DNA from: Pantoea anthophila
Lineage (GTDB): Bacteria > Pseudomonadota > Gammaproteobacteria > Enterobacterales > Enterobacteriaceae
Length of the DNA stretch: 64,000 nt
Assembly (NCBI RefSeq): GCF_006494375.1
Contig: NZ_VHIZ01000041.1
Coordinates: 131,927-195,926 of the forward strand
Reading direction: 5' to 3'
Shown: piece after piece, positions 1-9,947 of the stretch
Layout of the letters: each line of letters starts with the position of its first letter
Numbering within the stretch: the stretch's first letter is position 1
Program-made: the position numbers and the translations under genes
The notes under the pieces: generated by a model
Databases searched by the model: none
Told to the model about the DNA's origin: nothing
The model's input: the letters and a program-made list of their open reading frames with translations, nothing else

Positions 1-222
1 TCGAATCATTATAGTTAAATTCATGTAGCGTAAAAGGGTAATCAATGCCCTATAAAACCTAAGGAATTGAGAAATCCGGCAATAGCAACCCGTTGTTTTT
101 ACAAGATGCTGCGCCTCACCCTGCCTTTTTGACCCTCTCCGTCCGTCGGACCGGGATGCCGATCCCGCACGCAGAGCAGGCGGTCTGTCCGCCCGCCTGC
201 CGCGTCAGCCCTGACCTGCGGA
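1..222. other. Left-edge intergenic stretch
   Basis: No convincing gene is visible here. The one structure seen is an inverted repeat at about 176-200, with GCAGGCGG and CCGCCTGC arms around a 9-base loop. It lies just downstream of the leftward aminotransferase gene and could act in transcript termination, but no U-tract follows it on that strand, so an intrinsic terminator is not supported. Confidence 0.5.
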
Positions 223-1563
223 CTACCTGCCCAGCTCGCGCAGCGCGCTGTCGAGTGCGCCGACCAGCCAGTCGATGTCACCCTCCTGGAATGCCAATGG
301 CGGACGCAGTTTCAGCACATTCCCATAGGGGCCCGCGACCGAGGTCAGCACGCGATGTTCACGCAGCTTCTCGATTAAATCCAGCGCCAGGGTTTTATCC
401 GGCGTTTTACTGTGTCGATCGGTCACCAGCTCGAAGCCGATAAAGAGTCCGGCACCGCGCACATCCCCTACGCACTCATAACGATCCATCAGGGTTTTCA
501 GCTCAGCCAGCAGCTTCGCGCCGACGACCCGGCTGTGTTCCTGCAGCCCCTCTTCGGTGATCACCTTCAGCACAGCCTGCGCCGCGGCCATGGCGACCGG
601 ATTGCCGCCAAAGGTGTTGAAGTAAGGAATCGAGTCGCTGAAGGCGGCCAGCACATCACTTTTTGCCAGCAGCCCGGAAACGGGGATGCCATTGCCCATT
701 GGCTTGCCGGTGGTAATGAGATCGGGCACGACATCGTGGCGGCCAAAGCCCCAGAAGGCGTCGCCGGTGCGGCCAAAGCCAGGCTGGACTTCATCGGCAA
801 TAAAGATCCCGCCGTTGGCGTGCACCACATCGACCGCTTTTTTCAGGAAGCCGCGCGGATTGGGCAGCACACCGTCCGAGGAGAAAATCGAGTCCGCCAG
901 GAAACCGGCAAATTTAATGCCGTGCGCCGCCATGTCATCGATCTGCTGCTGAATCTGGTCAGCGAACCAGTCGCCAAGGTCGGGCGCATCCACCCGGTAG
1001 GCATCCGGCGGCATCACCAGCCGTGTGGTGGGGGCCAGCGGCTGTCCGCTGCCCAGCGCCGGGGAAGCGCCGGAGGTCAGCTCACTGGTGCCGTGATAGG
1101 CCTCCTTGCTGACAATGATGCCGGTGCCGCCGCTGAAGGCGCGCGCGACGCGGATTGCCAGGTCATTCGCTTCCGAGCCGGTGCACATATACATCGCACG
1201 ATCGATCGCCGCAGGTGTGGTCGCCAGCAGCGCTTCACTGTAATCGAGGATATTTTCATGCAGGTAACGGGTGTGGGTGTTCAGCATTTTCATCTGCTGC
1301 GTCACCGCCTCGATCACTGCCGGATGGCAGTGGCCGATGCTCGCCACGTTGTTATACACATCGAGATATTTATCACCTGCGGCATCCCACAGGTATTGCC
1401 CTTCACCCCGCACCAGATGAACCGGTTTGCGATAGAACAGACGATAGGATTCGCCAAGCACTTTGCTGCGTTTATCGGTCAGTTTGCGCGTGTCGCTGTC
1501 CAGCGCATCGGCATGTTCGGCACGAAAACTGTTGGTATCCATAATGGTGGAACGCGTGGCCAT
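223..1563 (-). CDS. Class III PLP-dependent aminotransferase
   Basis: 446 aa, normal length for class III (subgroup II) aminotransferases, which move an amino group from an omega-amine or beta-amino acid to a keto acid using pyridoxal phosphate. Visible hallmarks are GSEAN at 129-133 (cofactor phosphate binding), ADEVQPGFGRTG at 256-267 (Asp that contacts the pyridine nitrogen) and the Schiff-base Lys287 in TTGKPMGNG. The ATG at 1563 is preceded by CGGGAG at proper spacing; a second ATG seven codons in is less likely. The gene is divergent from a DeoR-family regulator, so the regulator probably controls it. The sequence has the general look of the AGXT2/phospholyase-like branch, but substrate cannot be decided from sequence; a role in amine or beta-amino acid catabolism is inference. 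Confidence 0.85.
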   Translation of the reverse strand: MATRSTIMDTNSFRAEHADALDSDTRKLTDKRSKVLGESYRLFYRKPVHLVRGEGQYLWDAAGDKYLDVYNNVASIGHCHPAVIEAVTQQMKMLNTHTRYLHENILDYSEALLATTPAAIDRAMYMCTGSEANDLAIRVARAFSGGTGIIVSKEAYHGTSELTSGASPALGSGQPLAPTTRLVMPPDAYRVDAPDLGDWFADQIQQQIDDMAAHGIKFAGFLADSIFSSDGVLPNPRGFLKKAVDVVHANGGIFIADEVQPGFGRTGDAFWGFGRHDVVPDLITTGKPMGNGIPVSGLLAKSDVLAAFSDSIPYFNTFGGNPVAMAAAQAVLKVITEEGLQEHSRVVGAKLLAELKTLMDRYECVGDVRGAGLFIGFELVTDRHSKTPDKTLALDLIEKLREHRVLTSVAGPYGNVLKLRPPLAFQEGDIDWLVGALDSALRELGR

Positions 1564-1638
1564 AATGACTCCCGTGACAAGGATGAAGGAGGAAGATCAG
1601 ACCCCTCCATCATGCCTGCCTGAAAATAAAATGCAACC

Positions 1639-1664
1639 AAATACACAAATACAACAAAATACAC
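1639..1664. promoter_or_regulatory. Three direct repeats, candidate DeoR-family operator
   Basis: AAATACAC at 1639-1646, AAATACAA at 1647-1654 and AAATACAC at 1657-1664 form a tandem array in the divergent gap between the aminotransferase and its DeoR-type neighbour. DeoR-family regulators often bind repeated short AT-rich motifs in shared promoter regions. Assignment as the operator is inference from position and repetition. Confidence 0.4.
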
Positions 1665-1769
1665 ATGACGCAGGGAGATCGCCGCGTTAAGCTGATGCCT
1701 GATTCAGACGGACTCCTGCGCCTCACTGGCGTATTATCCGTGCTCTTCGCGCTTTAAAAGGAAACCGCT

Positions 1770-2546
1770 ATGCTGCAGGAAACGCGCCTTCATCGCATCC
1801 GCGCCCTGCTGACCCGACTCAATCAGGTCAGTACCGAGCGCATCATCAGGGAGCTGGGGGTATCACGCGAAACCGCGCGCCGCGATATCATCGAGCTGGA
1901 AGCGCTGGGGCTGGCGCGCCGCGTCCATGGCGGACTGGTGGCGATAGAACCCTCGGCGGAGCCGCCGCTGACGGAACGTCGCAGTACGCAGACCCGGGAG
2001 AAGCGCGCGATCGCCCGCGCCGCCGCGCAGTTGCTGCAGCCCGGACAGACGCTGTTCCTTGATGCGGGCAGTACCACCACGCTGCTGGCAGAAGAGCTGC
2101 ACGCCCTGTCCGGCCTGACGATCGTGACCAACAGCCTGCAGGCCGCGCTGGCGCTGAGCGCCGGAGAGGAAGACCAGCCTCTGAATAATCAGATTATTTT
2201 GCTGGGCGGGAATATGTCCGCCGGGGCGCAACAGACGCGCGGTGAGATCACCGTGGGCGAAATCATCCGCTACCGCGCCGATGTGGCGCTGCTGTCGCCG
2301 GTTGGCATTGAGGCCGATTGTGGTGCCAGCAGTTTTCATCCGCATGAAGCGGCCATCGCCCGGGCAATGGTTCAGCAATCCGCCGCCTGCTATCTGCTGG
2401 CCGATCACACCAAGCTGGGCGTGGTGAGCCGGACAATCTACGCGCCGCCGCAGGCGATCAGCCTGCTGATTACCGACAGCGGCGGGGATAACGGTGCCGA
2501 ACTGGATGCGTTGCAGCAGGCGCTGCCCCGGTTGATCGTGGTTTAG
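1770..2546 (+). CDS. DeoR/GlpR-family transcriptional regulator
   Basis: 258 aa, typical family length. The N-terminal winged helix-turn-helix is at about residues 4-57 (VSRETARRDI recognition helix, then the wing RRVHGG). The C-terminal DeoR sensor domain has the usual LDAGSTTTLLAE segment at about 95-106 and a TKLGV motif, which in this family bind phosphorylated sugars or related effectors. A good Shine-Dalgarno (AAGGAAA) precedes the ATG. It is divergent from the class III aminotransferase, and the shared gap holds a triple repeat that may be its operator. Its effector is unknown. An amine or amino sugar phosphate would fit the neighbour, but that is inference. Confidence 0.85.
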   Translation: MLQETRLHRIRALLTRLNQVSTERIIRELGVSRETARRDIIELEALGLARRVHGGLVAIEPSAEPPLTERRSTQTREKRAIARAAAQLLQPGQTLFLDAGSTTTLLAEELHALSGLTIVTNSLQAALALSAGEEDQPLNNQIILLGGNMSAGAQQTRGEITVGEIIRYRADVALLSPVGIEADCGASSFHPHEAAIARAMVQQSAACYLLADHTKLGVVSRTIYAPPQAISLLITDSGGDNGAELDALQQALPRLIVV

Positions 2547-2568
2547 CGAAGCGGCAACGGCAGGTAAT

Positions 2569-3393
2569 TTAACGCAGCCGCTGCGGGTGGCTGTAGACCG
2601 TGGCCCGGCCCGGCTTGCTGAAGCCGACCAGCGTCAGGTTGCAGCGCTCAGCCACCTCAACCGCCAGACGGGTCGCGGCAGAGACGGCGAACAGGATCTC
2701 GACGCCGCACATGGCGGACTTCTGCACCATCTCATAGCTGGCGCGGCTGGAGACCAGCAGCGCCCCCGGCCCCCACGCGGCCTGGCTGCGATAGCCCAGT
2801 AGCTTATCGAGTGCCACATGGCGACCCACATCTTCACAGCCGCCGGCCAGCTGACCATCGGGCTGGATCCACGCCGCCGCATGGGTGCAGCCGGTTTTCT
2901 GTCCGACAGGCTGAAACTCTTTCAGCTGTCCCAGCGCCCGATCGAGCTTCTCCAGCGCAAAGGTCTGGGTAAAGGGTAACGGCGATAGCGGCTTGCCGAT
3001 CTGATCCAGCTGTTCAACGCCACACACGCCACAGCCGGTCCGGCCCGCCAGCGCACGGCGCTGCGCTTTCAGCGCCATAAAGCGGCGGCTGGAAAGCTCA
3101 ATCTGGACTTCAATACCATGACAGCCCGGCACGATGTCCATGCCGAAAATATCACCCGGCGCGTCGATAATGCCCTCTGACAGCGAAAAACCCAGCGCGA
3201 ACGCCTCCAGGTCTTTAGGCGTGGTCATCATCACCACATGAGAGATGCCGTTATAGACCAGCGCCACCGGCACCTCATCCGCCAGCCAGTCAGGCTGAGC
3301 CGTCATCAGATCGGCACGCTGCCAGACCTGCGTTGTGCTGACGCCGGCCTGAATTGTTAAATCTTCGCCTGAGTCAGGCTGGATAGCTTTCAA
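2569..3393 (-). CDS. fdhD: Formate dehydrogenase sulfurtransferase FdhD
   Basis: FdhD passes sulfur from the IscS desulfurase to the molybdenum cofactor so that formate dehydrogenase becomes active; it acts in the cytoplasm. The CGVC motif holds the two conserved cysteines at residues 121 and 124, the same numbering as in Escherichia coli, and the C-terminal [16 protein letters not shown] block is intact. I place the start at a TTG (3393) because that gives 274 aa, close to the usual 277, and has an ACAGG ribosome-binding site; an upstream in-frame ATG at 3510 would add 39 residues absent from the family. The gene is divergent from fdoGHI-fdhE, the complex it serves. Confidence 0.9.
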   Translation of the reverse strand: MKAIQPDSGEDLTIQAGVSTTQVWQRADLMTAQPDWLADEVPVALVYNGISHVVMMTTPKDLEAFALGFSLSEGIIDAPGDIFGMDIVPGCHGIEVQIELSSRRFMALKAQRRALAGRTGCGVCGVEQLDQIGKPLSPLPFTQTFALEKLDRALGQLKEFQPVGQKTGCTHAAAWIQPDGQLAGGCEDVGRHVALDKLLGYRSQAAWGPGALLVSSRASYEMVQKSAMCGVEILFAVSAATRLAVEVAERCNLTLVGFSKPGRATVYSHPQRLR

Positions 3394-3787
3394 AAAATAG
3401 GACCTGTTGTTAATAAATAATTGCCGGTGCGGCTGCACGGCGAGGGGCTGACAGCGTCTGATTTTGCCTGCAGGCCCGGCACAGCGCAAATAAACAGCGG
3501 GGCAATTCATGCGGTTTCAGGTGTGCCAGGGGCGCGGCCACGGCCGCGGGTGTGCAAAATGAGAAGGGGCACGGCTCCGGCATTAACATCCGGGAGCAAA
3601 TCACCCCCGCCATCCGCGGCTGACGCTGAAAATGGACTTGCAATGCCGCTCCCCCACCGCAGGGTTTTAACAAAATTTAGAAAAAGAATTACTAATCGCT
3701 AACCTGTTGACCCCGGTCAACTTACAGGCAATCAGGGCTGTTATTTTGCAGGGCTTCGCAATGGAGCCGGAAAAGAAGAACGATAAC
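3394..3787. promoter_or_regulatory. fdhD / fdoG divergent promoter region with a 16-bp palindrome
   Basis: About 390 bases without a supported gene lie between the divergent fdhD and fdoG starts. The clearest element is a perfect palindrome GTTGACCCCGGTCAAC at 3706-3721, 66 bases upstream of the fdoG ATG, in an otherwise AT-rich stretch. It has the shape of a dimeric operator. I do not recognise the cognate regulator, and no clear FNR or NarL site stood out. Confidence 0.45.
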
Positions 3788-6700
3788 ATGCAAATTAACA
3801 GACGGAGTTTTTTTAAGATCTGTGCGGGCGGACTGGCGGGAACCAGCGCGGCGTTGCTCGGTTTTGCCCCCACCACAGCCTTAGCCAGTGTCCGGGAGTT
3901 CAAGCTCATTCGCGCCAGAGAGACACGGAATAACTGCACCTACTGTTCCGTCGGCTGCGGCATGCTGATCTACAGCCTGGGGGATGGCGCTAAAAATGCC
4001 AGCGCCTCGATTTATCATATTGAAGGTGACCCGGACCATCCGGTCAGTCGCGGATCGCTCTGCCCCAAAGGCGCGGGCGTAATCGACTTTATTCACAGCG
4101 AGCAGCGGCTGAAGTACCCGGAATACCGTGCACCGGGCTCTGACACATGGCAGCGCATCAGCTGGGAGGAGGCGTTTGATCGTATTGCCCGCCTGATGAA
4201 GCAGGATCGCGATGCCCACTTCCAGACCACCAACGCCGCAGGGGTCACGGTAAACCGCTGGCCAACCACCTCCATGTTCTGCTCCTCCGCCGCCAGTAAT
4301 GAGACCGGCCTGCTCGACCAGAAGTTTGCCCGTTCGCTGGGCATTCTGGCGCTGGAGAACCAGGCGCGTCTCTGTCACGGCCCGACCGTGGCGGCACTGG
4401 CCCCCAGCTTTGGTCGCGGAGCCATGACCAACAACTGGAACGACATCAAAAATGCCAATGTGGTGATGATCATGGGCGGCAACCCGGCCGAAGCGCATCC
4501 GGTCGGCTTTAAATGGGTCATTGAAGCGAAAACCCGGAACAAGGCGCAGGTCATCGTGATCGATCCGCGCTTTAACCGCTCTGCCGCCGTTGCCGATTTT
4601 TACGCGCCCGTGCGGGCGGGCAGCGACGTCGTGTTCCTGATGGGGGTGATTAACTATCTGCTGCAGCACAACCTGATCCAGCAGGAGTATGTTCGCGCCT
4701 TCACCAACGCGGCCCTGATCGTCAGTGACGGCTTCAGCTTCAGCGACGGTCTGTTCAGCGGCTACGATGCCGACACCCGTCAGTACGATCGCCAGAGCTG
4801 GCACTATGAGCTGGATGAAAACGGCCATGCACGACGGGATGAGAGCTTCACTCATCCCCGCTGCGTGCTGAACCTGCTGAAAACCCATGCCAGCCGTTAT
4901 ACGCCGGAGATGGTGACGCGCCTGTGCGGCACATCGCAGGACGCCTTTATCGCGGTGTGCGAACAGCTCGCGTCGACCTGCGTGCCGAATCGCACCGCCA
5001 CCATCCTCTATGCGCTGGGCTGGACCCACCACACTAACGGCTCGCAGATTATCCGCACGGCGGCGATGATCCAGCTGCTGCTGGGCAATATCGGTATGCC
5101 GGGTGGCGGCATCAATGCGCTGCGTGGTCACTCCAATGTGCAGGGATTTACCGATCTCGGACTGCTGTCACAGAGTCTGCCGGGCTATCTGCCGCTGCCC
5201 TCCGAGAAGATGACCACACTGGCCAGCTGGCTGGAGAAGGCCACGCCGGTTGCGCCTCTGCCGGGGCAGGTCAACTACTGGCAGAACACCGACAAATTTT
5301 TTGTCAGCCTGATGAAGAGTTTCTACGGCGATAAGGCCACGGCGGAAAACCAGTGGGGCTACGACTGGCTGCCGAAATGGGACAAAAGTTATGACTGCAT
5401 GGCGCAGGCGGAGATGATGGAACAGGGCGCGCTGAATGGCTGTCTGATTCAGGGCTTTAACCTGCTGGCCGCCTTCCCGGACAAAAATAAGGCGGTGCGG
5501 GCCCTTTCCCGGCTGAAGTTTATGGTGGTGATCGATCCGCTCAGTACGGAAACCGCCAGCTTCTGGCAACATCACGGTGCGTTCAACGACGTCGACCCGG
5601 CGCAAATCCAGACCGAAGTGTTCCGTCTGCCCTCCTCATGCTTCGCGGAAGAGTCGGGCTCGGTCGCAAACTCGTCACGCTGGCTGCAGTGGCACTGGGC
5701 TGCCGCCGAGCCGCCCGGAGAAGCGCTGCACGACGGAAAAATTCTCGGCAATCTGTTTATGCGGCTGCGCGAACTTTATCGTCTCGAAGGCGGAGCAAAC
5801 CCTGAGCCGCTGATGGCCATGCGCTGGGACTACCGCGATCCGTTCAATCCTGAGCCGGAAGAGGTGGCGCAGGAGAGCAACGGTCAGGCGCTGGCCGATA
5901 TTTATGACGCCAGCGGCAGGCTGCTGCTGAAAAAAGGTCAGCAGCTCAACAGCTTTTCGGAGCTGCGTAACGATGGCACCACCGCCAGCGCCTGCTGGAT
6001 CTACAGCGGCAGCTGGACGCCGGACGGTAACCAGATGGCGCGGCGCGACAATGCCGATCCCTCCGGGCTGGGCGCGGTCTCCGGCTGGGCCTGGTCATGG
6101 CCGGCCAACCGCCGCATTCTCTACAACCGCGCCTCCGCGGATGCGCAGGGTAAAGCCTGGGACCCGCAGCGCCGTCTGATTGAGTGGGACGGCGCACGCT
6201 GGCACGGCATCGATGTGCCGGACTATCCGGTCACGCTGCCACCTCAGCAGCAGGCCGGGCCGTTTATCATGCAGCCCGACGGCATGGGTCACCTGTTTGC
6301 GCTGGATAAAATGGCGGATGGCCCGTTCCCGGAACACTATGAGCCGATGGAGAGTCCCCTCGCCGACAACCCCCTGCATCCGCAGCAGCGTCACAGCCCG
6401 GTCGTTCGTCTCTTCAGCAGTGACGTCGCACAGCTGGGCGAGGTCGCTGACTATCCCTGCGTCGCCACCACCTACTCCATCACTGAGCTGTTCCGCCACT
6501 GGACCAAGCACGCCCTGCTGAACGCCATTGCGCAGCCGGAGCAGTTTGTCGAAATCGGCACCGAACTGGCGGAGGAGAAAGGCATTCAGGCCGGTGACAG
6601 CGTCAGAGTCTCGTCACGCCGGGGTTATATCGAGGCCAAAGCGGTGGTCACCCGCCGTCTCCCGCGCCTGATGATTGACGGCAGGCCGGTGGATACCGTG

Positions 6701-6838
6701 GGTATTCCCTGTCACTGGGGCTTTGAGGGCACCACGCGTAAGGGCTTCCTCGCCAATACGCTGACGCCTTCCGTTGGCGACGCCAACTCGCAGACCCCGG
6801 AGTACAAGGGGTTTTTAGTGAAAGTCGAAAAAGCGTAA
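3788..6838 (+). CDS. fdoG: Formate dehydrogenase-O major subunit, cysteine form
   Basis: 1016 aa, exactly the length of E. coli FdoG. This is the catalytic subunit that oxidises formate to CO2 on a bis-MGD molybdenum/tungsten cofactor. A twin-arginine signal (NRRSFFK, residues 4-10) sends it to the periplasm through Tat. The [4Fe-4S] motif follows at about 50-92 (CTYCSVGC ... LCPKG). The active-site residue is Cys196 (TGT at 4373-4375) in the segment QARLCHGPTVAAL, where E. coli FdnG and FdoG have selenocysteine encoded by UGA. The rest of the protein aligns throughout with FdoG. The start is chosen to match the family N-terminus; upstream TTG and ATG codons at 3707 and 3761 give unsupported extensions. 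It is the first gene of fdoGHI-fdhE. Confidence 0.93.
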   Translation: MQINRRSFFKICAGGLAGTSAALLGFAPTTALASVREFKLIRARETRNNCTYCSVGCGMLIYSLGDGAKNASASIYHIEGDPDHPVSRGSLCPKGAGVIDFIHSEQRLKYPEYRAPGSDTWQRISWEEAFDRIARLMKQDRDAHFQTTNAAGVTVNRWPTTSMFCSSAASNETGLLDQKFARSLGILALENQARLCHGPTVAALAPSFGRGAMTNNWNDIKNANVVMIMGGNPAEAHPVGFKWVIEAKTRNKAQVIVIDPRFNRSAAVADFYAPVRAGSDVVFLMGVINYLLQHNLIQQEYVRAFTNAALIVSDGFSFSDGLFSGYDADTRQYDRQSWHYELDENGHARRDESFTHPRCVLNLLKTHASRYTPEMVTRLCGTSQDAFIAVCEQLASTCVPNRTATILYALGWTHHTNGSQIIRTAAMIQLLLGNIGMPGGGINALRGHSNVQGFTDLGLLSQSLPGYLPLPSEKMTTLASWLEKATPVAPLPGQVNYWQNTDKFFVSLMKSFYGDKATAENQWGYDWLPKWDKSYDCMAQAEMMEQGALNGCLIQGFNLLAAFPDKNKAVRALSRLKFMVVIDPLSTETASFWQHHGAFNDVDPAQIQTEVFRLPSSCFAEESGSVANSSRWLQWHWAAAEPPGEALHDGKILGNLFMRLRELYRLEGGANPEPLMAMRWDYRDPFNPEPEEVAQESNGQALADIYDASGRLLLKKGQQLNSFSELRNDGTTASACWIYSGSWTPDGNQMARRDNADPSGLGAVSGWAWSWPANRRILYNRASADAQGKAWDPQRRLIEWDGARWHGIDVPDYPVTLPPQQQAGPFIMQPDGMGHLFALDKMADGPFPEHYEPMESPLADNPLHPQQRHSPVVRLFSSDVAQLGEVADYPCVATTYSITELFRHWTKHALLNAIAQPEQFVEIGTELAEEKGIQAGDSVRVSSRRGYIEAKAVVTRRLPRLMIDGRPVDTVGIPCHWGFEGTTRKGFLANTLTPSVGDANSQTPEYKGFLVKVEKA

Positions 6839-6850
6839 CGGTGGATGACC

Positions 6851-7750
6851 ATGGCTTATCAATCACAAGATATTATCCGTCGCTCTGCGACCAGTGGCTT
6901 TACCCCGCCGCCGCAGGCGCGCGATCACCAGCGCGAAGTGGCGAAGCTTATTGACGTCACCACCTGTATTGGCTGCAAAGGCTGCCAGGTTGCCTGCTCC
7001 GAATGGAACGACATCCGCGATGAGGTCGGTCACAACATCGGGGTCTATGACAACCCCACCGATCTGAGCGCCAAATCCTGGACAGTGATGCGCTTTTCAG
7101 AAGTGGAAGAGAACGGCAGGCTCGCCTGGCTGATCCGCAAAGATGGCTGCATGCACTGCGCCGATCCCGGCTGCCTGAAGGCCTGTCCGTCAGCAGGCGC
7201 CATCATCCAGTACGCTAACGGCATCGTCGATTTTCAGTCTGAGCAGTGCATTGGCTGCGGCTACTGCATCGCGGGCTGTCCCTTCAACGTGCCCCGCATC
7301 AATAAAGAGGATAACCGCGCCTATAAATGCACCCTGTGCGTGGACCGCGTCAGCGTCGGCCAGGAACCCGCCTGTGTGAAGACCTGTCCGACCGGTGCCA
7401 TTCATTTCGGCAGCAAAAGCGACATGCTGACGCTGGCGGAGGAGCGCGTAACAGAGCTGAAGTCACGCGGCTTTGCGCAGGCGGGTCTCTACAACCCGGA
7501 AGGCGTGGGCGGCACCCATGTGATGTATGTGCTGCATCATGCTGACAAGCCCCAGCGCTATCACGGCCTGCCGGCGAATCCGGGCATCAGCCCGACCGTG
7601 ACCTTCTGGAAGGGGATCTGGAAACCGCTGGCGGCGGTGGGTTTTGCCGCCACGTTCGCCGCATCAATTTTCCACTATGTCGGCGTCGGTCCGAATCGCG
7701 TCACCGACGCACACGACAGTGACGACGATCAGCAAAGGGAGGATAAATAA
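6851..7750 (+). CDS. fdoH: Formate dehydrogenase-O iron-sulfur subunit
   Basis: 299 aa electron-transfer subunit of the membrane formate dehydrogenase. Four ferredoxin-type cysteine clusters are visible ([42 protein letters not shown]...CVKTC), matching four [4Fe-4S] centres that pass electrons from FdoG to the cytochrome b subunit. A C-terminal membrane anchor (about 253-275, [19 protein letters not shown]) holds it in the inner membrane. I start at the ATG at 6851 (MAYQSQ...), which matches the family and sits six bases after GGTGG; the ATG at 6845 touches that ribosome-binding site. Its stop overlaps the fdoI start by one base. Confidence 0.95.
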   Translation: MAYQSQDIIRRSATSGFTPPPQARDHQREVAKLIDVTTCIGCKGCQVACSEWNDIRDEVGHNIGVYDNPTDLSAKSWTVMRFSEVEENGRLAWLIRKDGCMHCADPGCLKACPSAGAIIQYANGIVDFQSEQCIGCGYCIAGCPFNVPRINKEDNRAYKCTLCVDRVSVGQEPACVKTCPTGAIHFGSKSDMLTLAEERVTELKSRGFAQAGLYNPEGVGGTHVMYVLHHADKPQRYHGLPANPGISPTVTFWKGIWKPLAAVGFAATFAASIFHYVGVGPNRVTDAHDSDDDQQREDK

Positions 7751-8391
7751 TGAACAAGCCCGATCGTCTGGTGCGCTACCGCGCACCGGAACGCATTAAT
7801 CACTGGATCGTCGCAATCTGCTTTGTCATCACGGCCTTAAGCGGTCTGGGTTTTTTCTTTCCCTCCTTCAACTGGCTGATGCAGATATTCGGCACGCCAC
7901 AACTGGCGCGTATTCTGCATCCTTTCACCGGTGTGGTGATGTTTGCCGCTTTTATGCTGATGTTTTTGCGCTACTGGAAAGAGAACCTGATCAATCGTGA
8001 TGACCTCTGCTGGGCCAGAAATATTCACCGGATTGCACGCAATGAAGAGGTGGGTGATACCGGTAAATATAACTTTGGTCAGAAGTGTGTGTTCTGGGCT
8101 GCTATCATCAGCTTAGTCCTGCTGCTTGCCAGCGGCATTGTGATCTGGCGACCTTACTTTGCTGATGCCTTCGCCATTCCGCTGATTCGTCTGGCACTGG
8201 TGGTGCATTCGGTGTCAGCAGTGGTACTGATCATCGTCATCATGGTGCATGTTTATGCTGCACTGTGGGTCAAAGGCACACTGACCGCGATGGTTGAGGG
8301 CTGGGTCAGCGCCGACTGGGCCAGACATCACCATCCCCGCTGGTTTCGTGAGCAGCGTAAACTGCCAGAAAAACAGGATAAACGCCCCTGA
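7750..8391 (+). CDS. fdoI: Formate dehydrogenase-O cytochrome b556 subunit
   Basis: 213 aa integral membrane subunit that receives electrons from the iron-sulfur subunit through two b haems and reduces quinone. Four hydrophobic helices are visible at about 17-36, 54-73, 111-131 and 146-169. Histidines at INHW, LHPF, VVHS and VMVHVY are the expected haem ligands. The start overlaps the fdoH stop (TAATG) and the gene's own stop overlaps the fdhE start in the same way, so the three are probably translationally coupled. Length is close to the 211 aa E. coli protein. Confidence 0.94.
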   Translation: MNKPDRLVRYRAPERINHWIVAICFVITALSGLGFFFPSFNWLMQIFGTPQLARILHPFTGVVMFAAFMLMFLRYWKENLINRDDLCWARNIHRIARNEEVGDTGKYNFGQKCVFWAAIISLVLLLASGIVIWRPYFADAFAIPLIRLALVVHSVSAVVLIIVIMVHVYAALWVKGTLTAMVEGWVSADWARHHHPRWFREQRKLPEKQDKRP

Positions 8392-9314
8392 TGAGTATTC
8401 GCATAATCCCGCAAGATCAGCTGGAGAAAGGCGAAAAGAAGACGGCGGAGAGGATTCCGCCGTTACTTTTTCCACGGCTGAAAAATTTATACAGCCGTCG
8501 TGCTGCGCGACTGCGCGACCTGGCGGCGAAAAATCCACTCGGCGACTATCTGCGCTTTGCGGCAACGATCGCCGAAGCGCAGGAGATTGTGCTGTATGAC
8601 CACCCGCTGCATATCGATCTGCATGCCCGACTGACGCAGAGCGCCAGCGAGGGTAAGCCGCCGCTGAACATCCACACCCTGCCGCGCGATCCGCACTGGC
8701 AGCGGCTGCTGCACTCACTGATTGCCGAACTGAAGCCGGAGATGAGCGGTCAGGCGCTGGCGGTGCTGGAGAATCTGGAAAAAGCCTCCGCCACCGAGCT
8801 GGAGACGCTGGCCAGTGCGCTGTTTACCGGCGATTATGCGCAGGTCAGCAGCGACAGAGCGCCCTTTATCTGGGCGGCGCTCTCGCTCTACTGGGCGCAG
8901 ATGGCGGCCCTGATCCCGGGCAAAGCGCGGGCGGAGATGGGCGATCAGCGGCAGTTCTGTCCGGTGTGCGCCAGTATGCCGGTCGCCAGCGTGGTCCATA
9001 TGGGCAGTGATGAAGGCGCGCGTTACCTGCACTGTAATCTGTGCGAAAGTGAATGGCATGTGGTACGCAGTAAGTGTACCCAGTGCGAGCAGTCCCGCGA
9101 TCTGCACTACTGGTCGCTCAACAGCGAGCTGGCGGCGGTGAAGGCAGAGAGCTGCGGCGACTGTGGCACCTACCTGAAGATGCTCTATCAGGAGAAAGAT
9201 CCGGCCATCGAACCGGTGGCCGACGATCTGGCATCGCTGATACTGGATGCCCGGATGGAGCAGGAAGGTTTTGCTCGCAGCAGTCTCAACCCCTTTATGT
9301 TTCCTGGCGAATAG
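8391..9314 (+). CDS. fdhE: Formate dehydrogenase accessory protein FdhE
   Basis: 307 aa cytoplasmic rubredoxin-like protein needed for assembly of the respiratory formate dehydrogenases. CxxC pairs typical of FdhE are visible: FCPVC at about 186-190, CNLC and CTQC further on, and CGDC at about 260-263; these bind iron or form a redox centre. It overlaps fdoI by one base. Its presence next to fdoGHI, with fdhD divergent, makes this a complete assembly and structural locus. In E. coli fdhE also follows fdoI. Confidence 0.93.
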   Translation: MSIRIIPQDQLEKGEKKTAERIPPLLFPRLKNLYSRRAARLRDLAAKNPLGDYLRFAATIAEAQEIVLYDHPLHIDLHARLTQSASEGKPPLNIHTLPRDPHWQRLLHSLIAELKPEMSGQALAVLENLEKASATELETLASALFTGDYAQVSSDRAPFIWAALSLYWAQMAALIPGKARAEMGDQRQFCPVCASMPVASVVHMGSDEGARYLHCNLCESEWHVVRSKCTQCEQSRDLHYWSLNSELAAVKAESCGDCGTYLKMLYQEKDPAIEPVADDLASLILDARMEQEGFARSSLNPFMFPGE

Positions 9315-9335
9315 GCGATGAATCCGGAGAACCCG

Positions 9336-9947
9336 ATGAAACTGATTGGCAGCTATACCAGCCCGTTTGTGCGTAAGATTTCGATTATCATGCTGGAAAA
9401 AGGCATTACGTTTGAATTCGTCAACGCCTCGCCCTACAGCGATGACAGCCACGTACCGCACTACAATCCGCTGGGCAAAGTCCCGGCGCTGGTCGCTGAC
9501 GATAAGCAAATCTGGTTCGACTCCAGCATCATCGCGGAATTTCTGGAACTGCGCGGGGCAGAGCCTGCCCTGCTGCCTGCTGATCCGCTTGCGTCGCTTA
9601 ACATCCGTCAGCTGGAGAAGCTGGCGGATGGCATCTGCGATGCCGCGCTGGTGATCGTGCGCGAGCAGCTGCGGCCGGGGGATTTGCAGTCAGAGGAGGT
9701 GCTGGTACGCAATCGGGAAAAGATTCAGCGCAGCCTCGACATGCTGGAAGCGAAGGCCGCAGAGGGAAAATGGCTCAACAACGGTCAGCTCAATCTGGCG
9801 GATATCGCCACCGGCTGTATGATTGGCTATCTCAATTTCCGCCGCGTGGTGCCTAACTGGTGTGTTGAGCGTCCGGCACTGGTGAAGCTGGCGGAAACGC
9901 TGTTTCAGCGTGAGAGCTTTGCAATGACAACGCCGCCTGCGGCGTGA
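9336..9947 (+). CDS. yibF: Glutathione S-transferase family protein YibF
   Basis: 203 aa. The N-terminal thioredoxin-like domain begins [14 protein letters not shown] and contains the cis-proline segment NPLGKVPAL at about 45-53 and WFDSSII (glutathione gamma-glutamyl contact); an all-alpha GST C-domain follows. It closely matches E. coli YibF, whose substrate is not established. I choose the ATG at 9336 (GGAG six bases upstream) over the ATG at 9318, since it matches the family N-terminus. It follows fdhE closely and may be read with the fdo operon. In E. coli yibF sits beside selA-selB, which are absent from this junction. Confidence 0.88.
   Translation: MKLIGSYTSPFVRKISIIMLEKGITFEFVNASPYSDDSHVPHYNPLGKVPALVADDKQIWFDSSIIAEFLELRGAEPALLPADPLASLNIRQLEKLADGICDAALVIVREQLRPGDLQSEEVLVRNREKIQRSLDMLEAKAAEGKWLNNGQLNLADIATGCMIGYLNFRRVVPNWCVERPALVKLAETLFQRESFAMTTPPAA

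Noticed and set aside
412..1623. Long rightward open frame (403 codons) opposite the aminotransferase gene
   Set aside because: It is the antisense shadow of a clear class III aminotransferase in GC-rich DNA, with no family-like motifs.
3881..5131. Leftward 416-codon frame opposite fdoG
   Set aside because: Antisense to a highly conserved catalytic subunit; no ribosome-binding site and His/Arg-rich shadow composition.
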